A stretch of 64,000 bases of DNA from Bradyrhizobium diazoefficiens. Lineage in GTDB: Bacteria; Pseudomonadota; Alphaproteobacteria; Rhizobiales; Xanthobacteraceae. This document shows, piece by piece, positions 15,493 to 22,792 of this stretch. The notes under the pieces were generated by a model that was given only the letters and a program-made list of their open reading frames with translations, made no database searches and was not told the origin of the DNA. The position numbers and the translations under genes are program-made. How positions within the stretch are numbered: the stretch's first letter is position 1; each line of letters begins with the position of its first letter. Where the stretch lies: contig NZ_CP067102.1 in the NCBI RefSeq assembly GCF_016616885.1, positions 1,082,501 through 1,146,500 of the forward strand, written 5' to 3'.

Positions 15493-16737
15493 ATGAATTT
15501 CGACGACACCCCGCAGGAAGCCACATTCCGCGAGACCGCGCGCAAATGGATCGCCGCCAACGCACCGAAGGAGTTCGAGCAGGAGCTGTCGAAATCCTCG
15601 CTCGGCCGCATCAGGCTTGCGAAGCACGACATGGTCGAGGTCGGCAAGGCCTGGCAGAAGAAGAAGGCGGAGGGCGGCTGGGCCTGCCTGCACTGGCCGA
15701 AGGAATATGGCGGCCGCGGCGCCAGCCCGATTGAGCGCGTGATCTGGCAGCAGGAAGAGGGCATCTACGGCAAGCTGACGCAGCCATTCCAGATCGGCGA
15801 GGGCATGTGCGGCCCGACCGTGATGGCCTGGGGCAGCGAAGACGCCAAGCGCCGTTATCTGCCGAAGCTCGCCTCGGGCGAGGAGATCTGGTGCCAGTTG
15901 TTCTCCGAGCCATCGGCCGGCTCCGACGTTGCGGGTTTGCGCACGCGCGCGGAGAAAAAGGGTGACAATTGGGTCGTCAACGGCCAGAAGATCTGGACCT
16001 CGGGCGCGCATTATTCCGACTTCGGCCTTCTGATCGCGCGCACCGATCCTGATGTGCCCAAGCACAAGGGCCTCACCATGTTCTTCCTGGACATGAAGAG
16101 CCCGGGCGTCGAGGTGCGGCCGATCAAGCAGGCCAACGGCATGCAGGAGTTCAACGAGGTCTATTTCACCGACGTCGTGATTCCCGATAGCCAGCGGCTC
16201 GGCGCCGTCGGCGAGGGTTGGAGCGTGTCGCTGACCACGCTGATGAACGAGCGCATGTCGATCGGTTCGCGGCTTGCGACCGGCGTCCCTGAATTGTTCG
16301 AGTTCTGCTCCAACCTGATGCTGGAGGACGGGCTCGCCATCGACGATCCCGCCGTGCGCTCCAAGCTTGCGAGCTGGGCCGTGAAGTCGAGCGGGCTGAA
16401 ATACACCAGTTACCGCGCGATCTCGGCGTTGTCGAAGGGCGAGCGGCCGGGGCCGGAGAATTCGATCGGCAAGCTGGTGTCGGGCATGATGCTCCAGGAC
16501 ATCGCAACTTATGCGATGGACCTGCAGGGCGCAGCCGGCGTTCTCACAGGCAGCGACGAGGAGACGGTGCACGGCCAGTTCCAGCAGATGCTGCTGTCCT
16601 CGCCCTCGATGCGCATCGCCGGCGGCACCGACGAGATTTTGCGCAACATCATCGCCGAGCGGGTGCTGGGATTGCCCGGCGACATCCGCGTCGACAAGGA
16701 CGTGCCGTATAACAAGATCCCGACCAAGGGGCGGTGA
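15493..16737 (+). CDS. Acyl-CoA dehydrogenase, tandem paralogue 2
   Basis: A 414-residue protein, paralogous to the preceding gene: both share WACLHWPKEYGGRG, DPDVPKHKGLTMFFLDM and SALSKGERPGPENSIGKL. The middle domain (WCQLFSEPSAGSDVAGLRTR) and C-terminal segment (RIAGGTDEILRNIIAERVLG) are intact. The differences cluster in the N-terminal third and in residues likely to line the acyl pocket, which suggests different chain or ring preferences. The start ATG 15493 follows 9 nt after the previous stop, so the genes are surely cotranscribed. Confidence 0.87.
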   Translation: MNFDDTPQEATFRETARKWIAANAPKEFEQELSKSSLGRIRLAKHDMVEVGKAWQKKKAEGGWACLHWPKEYGGRGASPIERVIWQQEEGIYGKLTQPFQIGEGMCGPTVMAWGSEDAKRRYLPKLASGEEIWCQLFSEPSAGSDVAGLRTRAEKKGDNWVVNGQKIWTSGAHYSDFGLLIARTDPDVPKHKGLTMFFLDMKSPGVEVRPIKQANGMQEFNEVYFTDVVIPDSQRLGAVGEGWSVSLTTLMNERMSIGSRLATGVPELFEFCSNLMLEDGLAIDDPAVRSKLASWAVKSSGLKYTSYRAISALSKGERPGPENSIGKLVSGMMLQDIATYAMDLQGAAGVLTGSDEETVHGQFQQMLLSSPSMRIAGGTDEILRNIIAERVLGLPGDIRVDKDVPYNKIPTKGR

Positions 16738-16760
16738 TGTGGCATTGTAGGGTGGGTTAG

Positions 16761-17459
16761 ATGGACGCAAAAGTGAAACAGAACGACCGCATCGGCGTGC
16801 TCGAAGAGCTCCTCAACGAGCGCTACTCCGTTCGCGCCTTTCTCCCCAAGGAAGTCGATCGCGCGACCATCGAGCATGTGCTGACCACCGCGCAGCGCAC
16901 CGCGTCCTGGTGCAACAGCCAGCCCTGGCAGGTCATCATCGCCAGCGGCGAGGCCAAGGAACGCTTCCGCCAGCTGATTTATAAGGAAGCGTCAGGCGGC
17001 CTCGGCGACGATTATGATTTCACGCCGCCACGTGAATATGCCGGCGTCTATCTCGAACGCCGGCGTGAGAGCGGCTTTCAGCTCTACAACACGCTCGGCA
17101 TCCCGCGCGGCGACAAGATGGCGTATGCGAAACAGGCACTGGAGAATTACAATTTCTTCGGCGCGCCGCATGTCGCGATCATTCACACCAACGAGCCGCT
17201 CGGCATCTACGGCGCAATCGATTGCGGTGCTTACGTCTCGAATTTCACGCTCGCGGCCCAGGCGCTCGGACTCGGTACGATTCCGCAGGCAGCACTTGCG
17301 CGCCATTCCGGTCTGATCCGCCGCCACTTCAACCTGGCCAATGACCGCCGTGTCGTCTGCGGCATCTCGTTCGGCTATGCCGACCATGCGCACAAGGTCA
17401 ACAGCTACCGGACCTCGCGGGCAACCGTCGCCGACACCGTGACGTTCGTCGAGACGTGA
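16761..17459 (+). CDS. Nitroreductase-family FMN oxidoreductase
   Basis: A 232-residue nitroreductase-fold protein. The N-terminal RYSVRAF motif is near residue 21, TASWCNSQPWQVII near 48 (FMN phosphate and dimer contacts), and GAYVSNFTLAAQALGLGTIP near 155. It probably uses NAD(P)H through FMN; natural substrates in this family are diverse. It is the last gene of the rightward catabolic operon, 23 nt after the acyl-CoA dehydrogenase gene, so reduction of an unsaturated or quinone-like intermediate is possible but unproven. Confidence 0.8.
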   Translation: MDAKVKQNDRIGVLEELLNERYSVRAFLPKEVDRATIEHVLTTAQRTASWCNSQPWQVIIASGEAKERFRQLIYKEASGGLGDDYDFTPPREYAGVYLERRRESGFQLYNTLGIPRGDKMAYAKQALENYNFFGAPHVAIIHTNEPLGIYGAIDCGAYVSNFTLAAQALGLGTIPQAALARHSGLIRRHFNLANDRRVVCGISFGYADHAHKVNSYRTSRATVADTVTFVET

Positions 17460-17487
17460 CCGAGCGGAAGCTGCGCACGCGCATGCA

Positions 17488-17513
17488 AAGACGGCCGCGC
17501 AAACGGCCGCCTT
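17488..17513. terminator. Hairpin between convergent genes
   Basis: AAGACGGCCG and CGGCCGCCTT pair around CGCAAA with one mismatch. It lies between the convergent nitroreductase and ecfG genes and lacks a long T-run, so termination is probable but not certain. Confidence 0.4.
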
Positions 17514-17542
17514 CACAGCTGTCGCCTTGAACGATTGACGCG

Positions 17543-18091
17543 CTATCCGCCGCTGCCGCCGATCACGGCACGCACGGTCTCGTCGGGCCCGAAGTCCTCG
17601 GCGCCGTCGACATAGAGCAGCGCGGCGAGCTTCGAGCGCGCGCGGTTGACGCGGCTCTTGATGGTGCCGACCGCACAGCCGCAGATCGAGGCCGCATCTT
17701 CATAGGAGAAGCCGGAGGCGCCGACCAGAATCAGCGCTTCACGCTGGTCCTGCGGCAGCTTCTCGAGCGCACCACGAAACTCCTCGAACTCAAGGTGGGC
17801 GTTCTGCGAGGGCTGCGTCTTCAGCGTCTTGGCATAGTTGCCCTCGGCGTCCTCGACCTCGCGCCGCCGCTTGCGATAGTCGGAGCGAAACAGGTTGCGC
17901 AGGATCGTGAACAGCCACGCCGGCAGATTCGAGCCGGGCTGGAACGAGTCGATGTTGGCGAGGGCGCGCAACAGCGTCTCCTGAACCAGATCGTCGGCGC
18001 GGTCGGCATTGCCGCTGAGCGAGATCGCGAACGCGCGAAGGCTCGGCACGGCCGCGAGGATGTCGTCACGCAGGGAGTTCGTGAGAGGCAT
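17543..18091 (-). CDS. ecfG: General stress ECF sigma factor EcfG
   Basis: A 182-residue ECF sigma factor. Region 2 (SGNADRADDLVQETLLRALAN) recognises the -10 element and region 4 (SYEDAASICGCAVGTIKSRV) the -35. Its position directly behind nepR and divergent from phyR identifies it as the alphaproteobacterial general stress sigma factor, held inactive by NepR and freed when phosphorylated PhyR binds NepR. Its ATG overlaps the nepR stop (TAATG), so the two are translationally coupled. Family knowledge gives the target promoter GGAAC-N16/17-CGTT, which is found upstream of sodB and another gene in this window. Confidence 0.92.
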   Translation of the reverse strand: MPLTNSLRDDILAAVPSLRAFAISLSGNADRADDLVQETLLRALANIDSFQPGSNLPAWLFTILRNLFRSDYRKRRREVEDAEGNYAKTLKTQPSQNAHLEFEEFRGALEKLPQDQREALILVGASGFSYEDAASICGCAVGTIKSRVNRARSKLAALLYVDGAEDFGPDETVRAVIGGSGG

Positions 18092-18321
18092 TAATCCCTC
18101 CCATTGTTGTCGTTGGAGCCCCCAGCCCCATTCTCGTTCTGAGATCCACCCGGCGCATCAAGCTTTTTGATAAGCTCCGCGAACCGGTCCGGCACCCCCT
18201 GCCGCACGACGTCGTCGTACATGGCGCGCAACTGATGCCCGATCCGGGATTGGATCTCCGGAGTTAGGCCTCCCTTGCCGGGGGTCGTGCTTTTGCTGGC
18301 TTGAGACTTGAGATCTTTCAT
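18091..18321 (-). CDS. nepR: Anti-sigma factor NepR
   Basis: A 76-residue protein with the family core IGHQLRAMYDDVVRQGVPDR followed by FAELIKKLD, which forms the two helices that clamp EcfG or the sigma-like domain of PhyR. The tails are disordered: a Lys/Thr/Gly-rich start and an Asn/Gly-rich end. I place the start at ATG 18321 because upstream in-frame codons lack family similarity; a GTG four codons earlier is possible. The stop overlaps the ecfG start by one base. It is the first gene of the nepR-ecfG unit. Confidence 0.9.
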   Translation of the reverse strand: MKDLKSQASKSTTPGKGGLTPEIQSRIGHQLRAMYDDVVRQGVPDRFAELIKKLDAPGGSQNENGAGGSNDNNGRD

Positions 18322-18438
18322 GACCTGTTCCACGTTTCCCCGAGTTAAGTAACTGCAAAATCGAGAAGTTTTCTCAACCGGGAGCCGTTCCCTGGATGAG
18401 TTCAATTCCAGTTTCGACAAAAAGTTCCCAAGCCCCGG

Positions 18439-18507
18439 GGAACTTTTCTCATCCTGACGCGTAATCAACCCCAGCAGGGGGGAACCCGGGTCTCCCCCTC
18501 GCAGTTC
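18439..18507. promoter_or_regulatory. Candidate EcfG-type promoter elements between phyR and nepR
   Basis: Rightward, GGAAC (18439-18443) is followed after 16 nt by CGTA, one base off CGTT. Leftward, GGAAC (complement of 18503-18507) is followed after 17 nt by GGTT, also one base off. Both face the expected genes, and autoregulation of this locus by EcfG is known in relatives. Neither site is perfect, so the exact start points are uncertain. Confidence 0.35.
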
Positions 18508-18545
18508 CCTATTTTTGAGGCTGGCCCGAAATGAATGGAGTGGGG

Positions 18546-19352
18546 ATGTCCCGTTCGCAGCTTGTTGCTGAGCACCTGCCATTGTTGCGCCGGTATGCAC
18601 GCGCCCTGACGGGCAGCCAGGCCTCCGGTGACGCCTATGTCGCAGCCATGTTGGAAGCCATGCTGGGGGATCCGTCGGTGCTCGACGAGAGCCATGGGCC
18701 GCGCGCTGGCCTGTTCCGGCTGTTCACCCAGATCTGGAATTCCGTCTCGGTCAATGACGACGCCGAGGTGACGACGCTGCCGATGCCGCCGGAGCGGCGG
18801 CTGTCGAACATCACGCCGCTGCCGCGGCAGGCCTTCCTGCTGCTCTCGCTCGAAGGATTTTCGGAAGAGGAAGTCGCCTATATTCTCGCGACCGATGTCG
18901 CCGAGACGCGGCGGCTCGCTGATACCGCCGGCCGCGAGATGGCGGCCGAGATCGCGACCGACGTCCTGATCATCGAGGACGAGACCTTCATCGCCATGGA
19001 CCTCGAGAGTCTCGTGAAGAATCTCGGCCACAATGTCGTCGGTGTCGCGCGCACCCACGCCGATGCGGTCGCGCTTGCCAAGAACAAGCGGCCGGGCCTC
19101 ATCCTCGCCGACATCCAGCTCGCCGACGGCTCGTCGGGCCTGGATGCCGTCAACGAGCTGCTGCGCACCTTCGAGGTGCCGGTGGTGTTCATCACGGCCT
19201 ATCCGGAGCGCTTCCTCACCGGCGAGCGTCCGGAGCCGGCGTTCCTGATCTCAAAGCCATTCCAGCCCGCCATGGTGTCGGCGGTGGCGAGCCAGGCGCT
19301 GTTCTTCCAGCGCAACTCCCGCAACCGCACACCGAAAGCGCCTGCGGCGTAA
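18546..19352 (+). CDS. phyR: Stress response regulator PhyR
   Basis: A 268-residue anti-anti-sigma regulator. Residues 1 to about 125 form a sigma-factor-like domain (RYARALTGSQASGDAY at the N-terminus, EGFSEEEVAYILATDVAETR further on). The rest is a receiver domain (VLIIEDETFIAMDLESL) with the phospho-acceptor Asp near residue 189 in LADIQLADG. Phosphorylation exposes the sigma-like domain, which titrates NepR. GGAGTGGGG stands before ATG 18546, which I prefer over the in-frame ATG five codons upstream. It is divergent from nepR-ecfG. No histidine kinase gene is adjacent. Confidence 0.93.
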   Translation: MSRSQLVAEHLPLLRRYARALTGSQASGDAYVAAMLEAMLGDPSVLDESHGPRAGLFRLFTQIWNSVSVNDDAEVTTLPMPPERRLSNITPLPRQAFLLLSLEGFSEEEVAYILATDVAETRRLADTAGREMAAEIATDVLIIEDETFIAMDLESLVKNLGHNVVGVARTHADAVALAKNKRPGLILADIQLADGSSGLDAVNELLRTFEVPVVFITAYPERFLTGERPEPAFLISKPFQPAMVSAVASQALFFQRNSRNRTPKAPAA

Positions 19353-19387
19353 GGCCCTGACGGTCTGACACCAAGCGAAATGATTTA

Positions 19388-19420
19388 ATCCGGCGTGTTG
19401 CAAGGCACGCCGGATTTTTT
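19388..19420 (+). terminator. Strong intrinsic terminator after phyR
   Basis: ATCCGGCGTG (19388-19397) and CACGCCGGAT (19406-19415) pair perfectly around an 8-nt loop and are followed by five further Ts. This ends the phyR transcript. Confidence 0.85.
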
Positions 19421-19489
19421 GTGCGCGCTTGACGACCATCGCGTTCGCCGCTCATACCTCGCGCATCGCCCCGAACTGGAGACGTGCCC

Positions 19490-20089
19490 ATGGACCAGCA
19501 ACTCCTCGACCGCCTCGCCATCCGCGATCTCGTCGAGAACTGGGCGGTCTGGCGTGACGCCGGTGACTGGGAGCGCTTTGCGACCGTCTGGCACGACGAA
19601 GGCTGGATGTCCGCGACCTGGTTTCAGGGGCCGGCGCGGGACTTCATGCGCGTCAGCCAGGAGGGCTTTGCCAAGGGCGTGCGCATCCTGCACTTCCTCG
19701 GCGGCACCAGCATCGATCTGGCGGGTGATCGGGCCATCGCGCAAACCAAGATGACGATCTCGCAGCGCGCGCTGGTGCACGACGTGCTCTGCGACGTCGT
19801 CTGCACCGGGCGCTTCTACGATTTCCTGGAAAAGCGGCAGGGCAAATGGGGCATCGTCCGCCGCCAGCCGATCTATGAGAAAGATCGGATCGACCCGGTC
19901 GATCCCGCAGCAGCGCTTCGCCTCGACCAGCAGGTGCTGGCTGCGCTACCCGAGGGCTACCGCCATCTCGCCTACATGCAGGAGCTGATCGGCTACAAGG
20001 TCAAGCGCGACATGCCGGCCCTGATCGGCCCCGAGGTCGAGAAGCTCTATGGCGAGGGGCGGGACTGGCTGGCGGGGAAGGCCAAATAG
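19490..20089 (+). CDS. SnoaL/NTF2-like domain protein
   Basis: A 199-residue protein with the N-terminal pattern of SnoaL-like polyketide-cyclase/NTF2 folds: LLDRLAIRDLVENWAVWRDA, then a W-rich segment (WERFATVWHDEGWMSATWFQG) and a His/Asp region near the cone opening. Such proteins may be dehydratases, isomerases or simple binding proteins, and nothing here chooses between them. GGAG stands 9 nt before ATG 19490. It stands alone after the phyR terminator. Confidence 0.7.
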   Translation: MDQQLLDRLAIRDLVENWAVWRDAGDWERFATVWHDEGWMSATWFQGPARDFMRVSQEGFAKGVRILHFLGGTSIDLAGDRAIAQTKMTISQRALVHDVLCDVVCTGRFYDFLEKRQGKWGIVRRQPIYEKDRIDPVDPAAALRLDQQVLAALPEGYRHLAYMQELIGYKVKRDMPALIGPEVEKLYGEGRDWLAGKAK

Positions 20090-20123
20090 TCTGCCAGCGA
20101 AAGTGAGCCGCAGACAAAAGTAA

Positions 20124-20152
20124 GGCGCGACTGGCATCACCACAGTCGCGCC
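20124..20152. terminator. Perfect GC-rich hairpin after the SnoaL-like gene
   Basis: GGCGCGACTG and CAGTCGCGCC pair perfectly around a 9-nt loop. There is no T-run, so it may be a weak terminator or an RNA-stabilising hairpin. The rest of the 20090-20357 gap shows nothing else except the promoter element at 20295. Confidence 0.4.
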
Positions 20153-20294
20153 CTACGTCGCCGGCTTTATGGGGCAGGGGGGAATAGCCGGCTGTTGTGA
20201 CGACTCCCAGGCGCGAGAGTCGTTCCAGACGGGCTGCAAATTTTTTCGCAGGTACCTGCCATTTCCGCACACGGTTAAGTGATCTTAACCTCTG

Positions 20295-20320
20295 GGAAAC
20301 TCCGGTCCTTCCCTCGCGTT
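20295..20320 (+). promoter_or_regulatory. Near-consensus EcfG promoter
   Basis: GGAAA (20295-20299), 17 nt, then CGTT (20317-20320): one mismatch from GGAAC-N16/17-CGTT. It lies 38 nt before the start of the small secreted protein gene, at the right distance for its promoter. Confidence 0.45.
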
Positions 20321-20357
20321 GTTCCCGCGATCGCCATGGGGCGAGGGACAGATAGTC

Positions 20358-20783
20358 ATGTCACAGATTCAAAAGGTATTTTTTGGTGCCGTTGCCATCG
20401 CCGCGACGCTGGGCGCCGTCCAGGTTGGCGCCGTGCAACTCACCTCCGGCCATGATCTGGCCGACCGCTGGCAGGCGCTCGCCGACCAGCCGGGCCAAGG
20501 TCGCAATGTCGCAACTCACGACGTCAATCGCGCCAGTAAGTCCGATCGGCTCGCGGACCTGAAGCCGGCGGCGGTTCCCACCCGCACCGTCTCGATGCGG
20601 CTGAACGATCTGGCCGAGACATCCGTGTTGCTCCGCGTCCCCGCGGTCATCGAGACCGGCAACGCCAAGCCGGCCCCCACGCTGTTGAAGCCGGGCCGCA
20701 AGCCCACGATCGCGTGCGAGCCGATGGTCAGCTCCCTGACCGAGGTCGCAAAACTGCTGCAGCCCGGCCGCTGTGTGACCTGA
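20358..20783 (+). CDS. Hypothetical exported protein
   Basis: A 141-residue protein with a hydrophobic N-terminal segment (VFFGAVAIAATLGAVQVGAV, residues 7-26) that could be a signal peptide or anchor, then a polar region with two cysteines (IACEPMVSS and PGRCVT at the very end) that could pair in the periplasm. I do not recognise a family. The start ATG 20358 fits the promoter-like element upstream. If that promoter is real, this is a stress-induced envelope protein. Confidence 0.65.
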   Translation: MSQIQKVFFGAVAIAATLGAVQVGAVQLTSGHDLADRWQALADQPGQGRNVATHDVNRASKSDRLADLKPAAVPTRTVSMRLNDLAETSVLLRVPAVIETGNAKPAPTLLKPGRKPTIACEPMVSSLTEVAKLLQPGRCVT

Positions 20784-20803
20784 TTGGCCTCGCCCCTTCC
20801 GCA

Positions 20804-20834
20804 AAAATCGCCCTCCCGCTGGGAGGATGATTTT
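20804..20834 (+). terminator. Intrinsic terminator
   Basis: AAAATC, an internal CCTCCC/GGGAGG stem and GATTTT form a hairpin ending in TTTT. It separates the exported-protein gene from htpG. Confidence 0.6.
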
Positions 20835-20843
20835 GTATGTCCA

Positions 20844-20871
20844 CTTGATCCCCTATCCCATCGCGTTATAT
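20844..20871 (+). promoter_or_regulatory. Candidate heat-shock (RpoH) promoter of htpG
   Basis: CTTG (20844-20847), 17 nt, then GTTATAT (20865-20871) fits the alphaproteobacterial RpoH pattern of CTTG and C-Y-TATnT with one mismatch. The htpG start is 37 nt downstream, and htpG is a classical heat-shock gene. Confidence 0.5.
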
Positions 20872-20908
20872 CCCGGTTTTCTCCACTTTTGATTGACCGG
20901 GTAAACGC

Positions 20909-22780
20909 ATGACGACGTCCGATACGGCCACGCATACGCAGCCTTTCCAGGCCGAGGTTTCCGAGCTGCTGCACCTCATGGTGCATTCCGTCTATTCGGA
21001 GACCGATATTTTCCTGCGCGAGCTGGTCTCCAACGCCTCGGATGCCTGCGACAAGTTGCGCTATGAGGCGATCGCCAGTCCGGCCCTGCTGGGCGAGGGC
21101 GACGCGCTCAAGATCCGGATCATCCCGACCAAGACGGCTGGGACGCTGACGATTGCCGACAACGGCATCGGCATGGAGCGTCAGGAGCTGATCGATCATC
21201 TCGGCACCATCGCCCGCTCCGGCACCAAGGCCTTTGTATCGAAGCTGAAGGAGGCCAAGGACGGCCTCGGCCTGATCGGCCAGTTCGGTGTCGGCTTCTA
21301 TTCCGCCTTCATGGTTGCCGAGAAGATCGTCGTCGTCAGCCGCCGCGCCGGCGAGAGCGACGTCTGGACCTGGACGTCGTCAGGCGGCTCCGGCTTCGAG
21401 ATCGCGCGTGCAAGCGACGAGGAGGCGGCCCGCGTGGCGCGCGGCACCGAGATCGTCCTGCACCTGAAGGACGATGCGAAGAAATATCTCGAGGCATTCG
21501 AGATCGAGCGCATCGTCGGTGCCTATTCCGACAACATCCTCTTCCCCATCGAGCTGGTGCCGGAAGAAGGCGAGCCGCGCCAGATCAACTCGGCGAGCGC
21601 ACTGTGGCAGCGCTCGAAATCCGAGCTTTCGACGGAGGACTACAAGAAGGCCTATCAGCAGATCGCGTCTGCCTTCGATGATCCCGCGATGACGCTGCAC
21701 TATCGCGCCGAGGGCCGCTACTCCTACGCCGTGCTGCTGTTCGCGCCGTCGACAAAGCCGTTCGATCTGTTCGAGCCGAACCGCAAGGGCCGCGTCAAGC
21801 TCTATGTCCGCCGCGTCTTCATCACCGACGATGCGGATCTCCTGCCGGGCTATCTCCGCTTCATCCGCGGCGTCGTCGATAGCGAGGATCTCCCGCTCAA
21901 CATCTCGCGCGAGATGCTGCAGAACAATCCGCAACTGGCGCAGATCCGCAAAGCCGTCGCGACCCGCGTTGTCAACGAGCTCGAAATCCTCGCCGAAAAG
22001 GATGCGGAGAATTTCGCAAAGATCTGGGACGCCTTCGGCGCAGTGCTGAAAGAGGGCATCTACGAGGATTTCGAGCGCCGCGAGAAGCTGCTCGCGCTGT
22101 CGCGTTTCACCACCACGACCGGTGAGAAGCGCGCGCTCGAGGACGTCGTCGCCGATTTCAAGCCGAACCAGACCGAGATCTATTATCTCGTCGGCGACAG
22201 CATCGAGCGGCTGAAGTCCAGTCCGCGGCTGGAAGCTGCGACCGCGCGAGGCATCGAGGTGCTGCTGCTGTCCGATCCGGTCGATGCGTTCTGGACCTCG
22301 ATGCCGATGGAGTTCGAGGGCAAGCCGCTGAAGTCGCTGAGCCAGGGCGATCTCAATCTCGACCTGATCCCGCGCGTCGACGACAAGGACGAGGCGAAGG
22401 ACGAGCCCGAGGCAGACGAGGCCGCTACCATCGCGGTGATCAAGGCGGCGCTCGGCGAGCGCGTCAGCCACGTCAAGGCCTCGACCCGCCTGACCAGCTC
22501 AGCCTCTTGCCTCGTCGCCGACAGTCAGGGTCCGAGCCGCGAGCTCGAGCGCATCCTGGCGCAGCAGAACCGCGGCATGCGCACCAAGCCGATCCTGGAG
22601 ATCAATTTGCGCCACCCCATGGTCACGGCGATCACCAGGGCGCAGGCCGGCTCGAAGACGGTTGACGATCTCAGCCTGCTCCTGCTCGAACAGGCACAGA
22701 TTCTGGATGGCGAGCTGCCGGAAGATCCGGCCGCTTTTGCCGCAAGGCTGAACCGGCTGGTGCTGCAGGGGCTGGGCTGA
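20909..22780 (+). CDS. htpG: Molecular chaperone HtpG (Hsp90)
   Basis: A 623-residue Hsp90 homologue, an ATP-dependent dimeric cytosolic chaperone. The N-terminal GHKL ATPase shows [17 protein letters not shown] near residue 40 (nucleotide Asn), DNGIGM near 87 and [13 protein letters not shown] near 125. The middle domain contains the catalytic Arg region ([12 protein letters not shown]). The C-terminal dimerisation domain ends without the MEEVD tail, as in bacteria. Length and motifs are normal. It stands alone with its own likely heat-shock promoter and runs convergent with the RND pump gene, ending 12 nt from it. Confidence 0.95.
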   Translation: MTTSDTATHTQPFQAEVSELLHLMVHSVYSETDIFLRELVSNASDACDKLRYEAIASPALLGEGDALKIRIIPTKTAGTLTIADNGIGMERQELIDHLGTIARSGTKAFVSKLKEAKDGLGLIGQFGVGFYSAFMVAEKIVVVSRRAGESDVWTWTSSGGSGFEIARASDEEAARVARGTEIVLHLKDDAKKYLEAFEIERIVGAYSDNILFPIELVPEEGEPRQINSASALWQRSKSELSTEDYKKAYQQIASAFDDPAMTLHYRAEGRYSYAVLLFAPSTKPFDLFEPNRKGRVKLYVRRVFITDDADLLPGYLRFIRGVVDSEDLPLNISREMLQNNPQLAQIRKAVATRVVNELEILAEKDAENFAKIWDAFGAVLKEGIYEDFERREKLLALSRFTTTTGEKRALEDVVADFKPNQTEIYYLVGDSIERLKSSPRLEAATARGIEVLLLSDPVDAFWTSMPMEFEGKPLKSLSQGDLNLDLIPRVDDKDEAKDEPEADEAATIAVIKAALGERVSHVKASTRLTSSASCLVADSQGPSRELERILAQQNRGMRTKPILEINLRHPMVTAITRAQAGSKTVDDLSLLLLEQAQILDGELPEDPAAFAARLNRLVLQGLG

Positions 22781-22792
22781 CGCGAGACCGGC

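Noticed and set aside
13969..16770. A 933-codon open frame on the minus strand
   Set aside because: It is antisense to the acyl-CoA dehydrogenase genes and internally repeated only because those genes are paralogues.
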